The notes under the pieces are model-generated. The model saw only the letters and a program-made list of their open reading frames with translations, had not been told where the DNA came from and did no database searches. Source: Croceicoccus estronivorus (GTDB taxonomy: Bacteria > Pseudomonadota > Alphaproteobacteria > Sphingomonadales > Sphingomonadaceae). Taken from it: a DNA stretch of 64,000 nucleotides. Below are positions 59,721 to 64,000 of the stretch, in pieces. The position numbers and the translations under genes are program-made. Numbering within the stretch: position 1 is the first letter of the stretch; every line of letters begins with the position of its first letter. Where the stretch lies: contig NZ_JRQQ01000010.1 in the NCBI RefSeq assembly GCF_001625325.1, positions 113,491 to 177,490 of the forward strand, given 5' to 3'.

Positions 59721-62630
59721 ATGCCTCTTACAACCATTTCCGTCCGCGGCGCCCGGGAACACAATCTCAAGGGCGTGGATATCGACCTGCCGCGTGACAA
59801 GCTGATCGTCATCACCGGGCTTTCGGGCTCCGGGAAATCCAGCCTCGCCTTCGATACGATCTATGCGGAAGGGCAGCGGCGCTATGTGGAGAGTCTCTCC
59901 GCCTATGCGCGGCAGTTTCTCGAAATGATGCAGAAGCCGGACGTCGAACATATCGACGGCCTCAGCCCCGCGATTTCGATCGAACAGAAGACGACCAGCC
60001 GCAATCCGCGCTCGACTGTCGCGACGGTAACGGAAATCTATGACTACATGCGCCTGCTGTGGGCCCGGGTGGGGGTGCCCTATTCCCCGGCCACCGGCCT
60101 GCCGATCGAGGCGCAGACGGTTTCCAACATGGTCGACCGGGTGATGGAATTGCCCGAAGGGACGCGGCTCTACCTGCTCGCCCCCGTGGTGCGCGGGCGC
60201 AAGGGCGAATATCGCAAGGAACTGGCCGAATGGCAGAAGGCCGGCTTCACCCGCGTGCGGATCGACGGCGAGATGTACGAGATCGAAAGCGCCCCGGCGC
60301 TCGACAAGAAGTACAAGCATGACATCGAAGTGGTGGTCGACCGGCTGGCCGTGCGCGAGGATATCGAAACGCGGCTGGCCGACAGTTTCGAAACCGCGCT
60401 GAAGCTGGCCGAAGGGCTGGCCTATGTCGATCTGGCCGATGGCAACGTGCCGGGGCGCGATGCGGACCAGGGCGGCCCCAACGCGACCGGGGGCCAGCTG
60501 AAAGGCGCGGGCATTCCCGCCAACCGCATCGTCTTTTCGGAGAAGTTTGCCTGCCCGGTATCCGGCTTCACGATCGAGGAGATCGAGCCGCGGCTGTTCA
60601 GCTTCAACGCGCCGCAGGGGGCCTGCGCGGCTTGCGACGGGCTGGGGGAAAAGCTGCTGTTCGACCCGCAACTGGTGGTGCCGAACGAAAATCTCACGCT
60701 CAAGCAGGGCGCAGTGGCTCCCTGGGCCAAGAGCAACCCGCCGTCGCCCTATTACATGCAGGTGCTGTCCAGCCTGGCGCGGGCCTATGACTTCGATCTG
60801 ACGACGCCGTGGAACGCGCTCGAACCGGACCAGCGGATGATTATCCTGCACGGCACGGGCGGCATGCCGGTGGAGCTGACGTTCAAGGACGGGAAGAAGG
60901 AATACACCGTCTCCAAGCCGTTCGAAGGGGTGATCGGCAATCTCAACCGCCGGATGCTGCAAACCGACAGCGCCTGGATGCGGGAGGAACTGAGCAAGTA
61001 CCAGACGGCCCAGCCGTGCGAGACCTGCGGCGGCAAGCGGCTGAACGAGAAGGCGCTGGCGGTGAAAGTCGCGGGGCAGGACATTGCCGGGCCGACGCAG
61101 CTTTCCGTGTCCGATGCACTGGCGTTCTTCGCCGGGCTCCACACCCGATTGAGCGAGCAGCAGAACCAGATCGCCAGAGCCATTCTCAAGGAAATCAACG
61201 AGCGGCTGGGGTTCCTCAACAACGTCGGGCTGGACTATCTCAACCTCGACCGGACGAGCGGCACGCTTTCGGGCGGGGAAAGCCAGCGCATCCGCCTGGC
61301 CAGCCAGATCGGCAGCGGGCTGTCCGGCGTGCTCTACGTGCTGGACGAACCCAGCATCGGCCTGCATCAGCGTGACAACGACATGCTGCTGGAAACGCTG
61401 AAGCACCTGCGCGATCTCGGCAATACGGTGATCGTCGTCGAACATGACGAGGATGCCATTCGCGCCGCGGACTACATCGTCGATCTCGGCCCCGGCGCCG
61501 GTGTCCACGGCGGGCAGGTGGTGGCCGAAGGCACGCTGAAACAGATCCTGAAAAGCAAGGACAGCCTGACCGCCGCCTATCTCAACGGCACGCGGGAAAT
61601 CGCTGTGCCGAAACAGCGGCGCAAGGGCAACGGGCACAAGCTGACCGTCCATGGCGCGCGGGCGAACAACCTGCGCGATGTCACCGCGTCGATCCCGCTC
61701 GGCACGTTCACCTGCGTGACGGGGGTGTCCGGTTCGGGCAAGTCCAGCTTCACGATCGACACGCTGCACGCCGGGGCCGCGCGGCAGCTCAACGGGGCGC
61801 GGATCATCGCCGGGGCGCATGACAAGATCACCGGGCTGGAATTCTGCGACAAGGTGATCGAGATCGACCAGTCGCCCATCGGCCGCACCCCGCGCAGCAA
61901 CCCGGCGACTTATACCGGCGCGTTCACCCAGATCCGCGACTGGTTCGCGGGCCTGCCGGAAAGCCAGGCGCGCGGGTACAAGCCGGGCCGGTTCAGCTTC
62001 AACGTCAAGGGCGGCCGGTGCGAGGCATGCCATGGCGACGGCCTGATCAAGATCGAAATGCACTTCCTGCCCGACGTCTATGTGACGTGCGAGGAATGCC
62101 ACGGCAAACGCTACAACCGTGAAACGCTGGAAGTGAAGTTCAAGGGATTGAGCATTGCCGACGTGCTCGACATGACGATCGAGGATGCGGAGGAATTCTT
62201 CAAGGCCGTCCCGCCGATCCGTGACAAGATGCACATGCTGAACGAAGTCGGGCTCGGCTATGTCAAAGTGGGCCAGCAGGCGACCACGCTGTCCGGCGGG
62301 GAGGCGCAGCGGGTGAAGCTGGCCAAGGAACTCAGCCGCCGTTCAACCGGGCAGACGCTGTATATTCTGGACGAGCCGACCACCGGCCTCCATTTTGAGG
62401 ATGTCCGCAAGCTGCTGGAAGTGCTGCACCGGCTGGTGGATCAGGGCAACAGCGTGGTGGTGATCGAACACAATCTGGATGTCATCAAGACCGCCGACTG
62501 GCTTCTGGACCTCGGCCCGGAAGGCGGCGTGCGCGGCGGCGAGATCGTGGCGGAAGGCACGCCGGAGCAGGTCGCCGCGAATGAGCGCAGCTTTACCGGG
62601 CAGTATTTGAAGGGGATGTTGGGGAAATGA
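59721..62630 (+). CDS. uvrA: Excinuclease ABC subunit UvrA
   Basis: Damage recognition ATPase of nucleotide excision repair; 969 residues, with two ABC units. Motifs: [38 protein letters not shown] in the first, [13 protein letters not shown] and [20 protein letters not shown] in the second. The UvrA zinc module has CEACHGDG and CEECHGKR. The first zinc site has CPVSG (Ser281 instead of the second Cys) with the later pair CAACDG intact. ATG at 59721. The gene ends 16 bases before the reverse transcriptase gene on the other strand. Confidence 0.97.
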   Translation: MPLTTISVRGAREHNLKGVDIDLPRDKLIVITGLSGSGKSSLAFDTIYAEGQRRYVESLSAYARQFLEMMQKPDVEHIDGLSPAISIEQKTTSRNPRSTVATVTEIYDYMRLLWARVGVPYSPATGLPIEAQTVSNMVDRVMELPEGTRLYLLAPVVRGRKGEYRKELAEWQKAGFTRVRIDGEMYEIESAPALDKKYKHDIEVVVDRLAVREDIETRLADSFETALKLAEGLAYVDLADGNVPGRDADQGGPNATGGQLKGAGIPANRIVFSEKFACPVSGFTIEEIEPRLFSFNAPQGACAACDGLGEKLLFDPQLVVPNENLTLKQGAVAPWAKSNPPSPYYMQVLSSLARAYDFDLTTPWNALEPDQRMIILHGTGGMPVELTFKDGKKEYTVSKPFEGVIGNLNRRMLQTDSAWMREELSKYQTAQPCETCGGKRLNEKALAVKVAGQDIAGPTQLSVSDALAFFAGLHTRLSEQQNQIARAILKEINERLGFLNNVGLDYLNLDRTSGTLSGGESQRIRLASQIGSGLSGVLYVLDEPSIGLHQRDNDMLLETLKHLRDLGNTVIVVEHDEDAIRAADYIVDLGPGAGVHGGQVVAEGTLKQILKSKDSLTAAYLNGTREIAVPKQRRKGNGHKLTVHGARANNLRDVTASIPLGTFTCVTGVSGSGKSSFTIDTLHAGAARQLNGARIIAGAHDKITGLEFCDKVIEIDQSPIGRTPRSNPATYTGAFTQIRDWFAGLPESQARGYKPGRFSFNVKGGRCEACHGDGLIKIEMHFLPDVYVTCEECHGKRYNRETLEVKFKGLSIADVLDMTIEDAEEFFKAVPPIRDKMHMLNEVGLGYVKVGQQATTLSGGEAQRVKLAKELSRRSTGQTLYILDEPTTGLHFEDVRKLLEVLHRLVDQGNSVVVIEHNLDVIKTADWLLDLGPEGGVRGGEIVAEGTPEQVAANERSFTGQYLKGMLGK

Positions 62631-62646
62631 GTGGGATATGAATTTT

Positions 62647-63951
62647 TTATTGATCCCAGCCGAATGGATCGAAATCTACTCCCGTCATTCCTGAATACCC
62701 TAAATAAGATGCGGCTAAATCTTGTTTCCCTTCGTCTATCTTTTGTTTTGCTATTTCAATAGATTTTTTTGAGTACGAAAGAAATGAATTTGATATTTTT
62801 CGGTCTACATTTATAATTGTCTCAATATCATTGCAAAATCGATAGTGGTTTGCCCATCCTCGAGACATTCCAGATATCTTTGAGAGTGTGCGCGGAATTG
62901 AGTAATTAGTGTTAAATTCAGAGGCACTTTGCGAGCTTTTTATCATCTGAAGTGAAAGGGATGCTACATCCATTGTTCTTTTTAATATGCTATTGCGCGA
63001 TTTTTGAGAAGGTCGAATCATTCTATTATTGAACTCTATTCCCAAATACTCAAATTTCTGACTTACCTCTATTGGGGTAATTGATGTTTTTTCGTGCGAA
63101 AATTCCATTCCCTTGTCTTGAAGCAGTTTTTTCGCTTTACGAAAGCGTGCGGAAGCGGCTCGCCCAGAAGGGGCGATGATGATGATATCATCTACATAAC
63201 GAATGCACGAGCAGTCACCCATATTGAGTTCCTTGTCGATGTCACTCAATACGAGATTTCCCAAGAATGGTGACAGACATACTCCTTGCCCAACCCCAAT
63301 GTCGCCATAAGGAAAAGCGTCTTTATGTCGCCATATTATTTCATGGTTGTCGAGATCGACTTTGATTGCGCGATTGAAAAGTTCAATGAATTTAGGATCT
63401 GAGCTGTATTTCGATATTTTTAGCGCAGCGTCTGATTTTCGAATATTAGAAAAAAATGATGCAATATCCGCTATAATAACATGAGTTCCACCCGATATTA
63501 TCGCATCCATTACAGCCTTTATCGCTGCGGGGACCCCTGCGAGTTCAGTGCTGCTACGTTTTGGAACGCCGCCGAAACTGGTTGGTTGAAATGCTTCCGC
63601 GCGTAGAGTTGGATCTGAGATCAGAGCATCCAATATACATCTTTGGACCAACCTATCCTGCGCACGCGGAATCACAATTGGCCGGACACTGCCTGGCTTA
63701 TTAGGTTTTTCTAAGGCGATTCCCCTAGCGGGCGAAAACTCGTAGGTTCCGTGTTGAATCTTTGTGGATATTGAGCGGATGTTTGAATCCTCGGAAGTCG
63801 AGAACTTTTCGATATCGTCTTTAACGTAGGGAGAAGAAGAGCGGTTGCCATTAACTTTAATGGTTTGCCAAGCCTTCTTAAGGTTGCCGTGCTTCCGAAT
63901 GAATGCCAGAAAATCGGTGATTGCATTCCTCCCAGTCTCTGGGCCCCGCTC
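62647..63951 (-). CDS. Reverse transcriptase-like protein, unusual 5' end
   Basis: The open frame encodes a polymerase with NLKKAWQTIKVNGNR-like start, KPGSVRPIVIPRAQDR, ADIASFFSN (first Asp), GVGQGVCLSPFLGNLVLSDI, YVDDIIII (catalytic Asp pair) and LGIEFNN, so all core RT motifs are present. The C-terminal GMSRGWANHYRFCND recalls the helix after the polymerase domain in group II intron and related RTs. No endonuclease domain is seen. No ATG, GTG or TTG occurs in frame between the stop at 63952 and GTG 63675, although homologous-looking protein sequence continues upstream to about 63921. The base composition is far richer in A and T than the neighbouring genes, which suggests transfer. Confidence 0.8.
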   Translation of the reverse strand, partial: ERGPETGRNAITDFLAFIRKHGNLKKAWQTIKVNGNRSSSPYVKDDIEKFSTSEDSNIRSISTKIQHGTYEFSPARGIALEKPNKPGSVRPIVIPRAQDRLVQRCILDALISDPTLRAEAFQPTSFGGVPKRSSTELAGVPAAIKAVMDAIISGGTHVIIADIASFFSNIRKSDAALKISKYSSDPKFIELFNRAIKVDLDNHEIIWRHKDAFPYGDIGVGQGVCLSPFLGNLVLSDIDKELNMGDCSCIRYVDDIIIIAPSGRAASARFRKAKKLLQDKGMEFSHEKTSITPIEVSQKFEYLGIEFNNRMIRPSQKSRNSILKRTMDVASLSLQMIKSSQSASEFNTNYSIPRTLSKISGMSRGWANHYRFCNDIETIINVDRKISNSFLSYSKKSIEIAKQKIDEGKQDLAASYLGYSGMTGVDFDPFGWDQ

Positions 63952-64000
63952 TCATCGACCCATCCGACTTGCGCTATCCTCTGGGCAACGTGACTGGGTC

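Noticed and set aside
59607..62234. 875-codon open frame on the minus strand opposite uvrA
   Set aside because: Same effect as at fusA; uvrA on the plus strand is certain and the antisense product has no recognisable motifs.
63711..63926. 71-codon ORF starting ATG 63926 on the minus strand
   Set aside because: It runs in the +1 frame relative to the RT-like sequence of the same region, which reads as a natural RT N-terminus. Kept only as evidence for a possible frameshift.

Overview
The window looks like a chromosome segment of a GC-rich alphaproteobacterium, most likely order Sphingomonadales (Novosphingobium, Sphingobium or Erythrobacter type). The reasons are the 391-residue EF-Tu inside one long str/S10/spc/alpha ribosomal cluster, an mdh-sucD-sucA-sucB-lpdA cluster, the arginine/glycine-rich N-terminus on ribosomal protein S5, UbiK, ApaG and SleB-type hydrolase genes, and TonB-dependent outer-membrane uptake. 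The genus was not established.

Layout. 1-13337: housekeeping and small envelope genes. These are a partial polysaccharide deacetylase, ilvE, an 18-codon ORF with a near-perfect Shine-Dalgarno, a lipoprotein, tlyA, tspO, ubiK, recO, leuB, metZ, apaG, a LysR regulator, a PilZ protein, small secreted proteins and a ketosteroid-dehydrogenase-like flavoprotein. 13338-33255: rpsL-rpsG-fusA-tuf, then the S10, spc and alpha operons through rplQ, broken up by terminator-like hairpins and one 254-base gap between rpsJ and rplC. 33266-36939: a secreted prolyl oligopeptidase and two tandem paralogous exported proteins. 36976-44602 (minus strand): lpdA, sucB, sucA, sucD and mdh, the 2-oxoglutarate to oxaloacetate part of the TCA cycle without sucC. 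44902-48479 (minus strand): a GGDEF-EAL protein, a small unknown protein and a SleB-like cell wall hydrolase. 48808-53564: a cobalamin riboswitch with btuB-btuF-btuC-btuD, a complete B12 import route. 53596-58394: an M3 peptidase and, divergent from it, a Slam-type outer-membrane protein followed by a TbpB-like surface lipoprotein. 58543-62630: an NTF2-like protein, a small coiled-coil protein and uvrA. 62647 to the window edge: an AT-rich reverse transcriptase gene directly after uvrA, with no ordinary start codon for its conserved N-terminus.

Most of the window is core genome. The accessory signals are the reverse transcriptase, the Slam/lipoprotein pair and several uncharacterised RNA or small-ORF elements. 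The best-supported regulatory inference is that the B12 riboswitch acts on translation: a 15-pair hairpin at 49044-49081 covers the btuB ribosome binding site.
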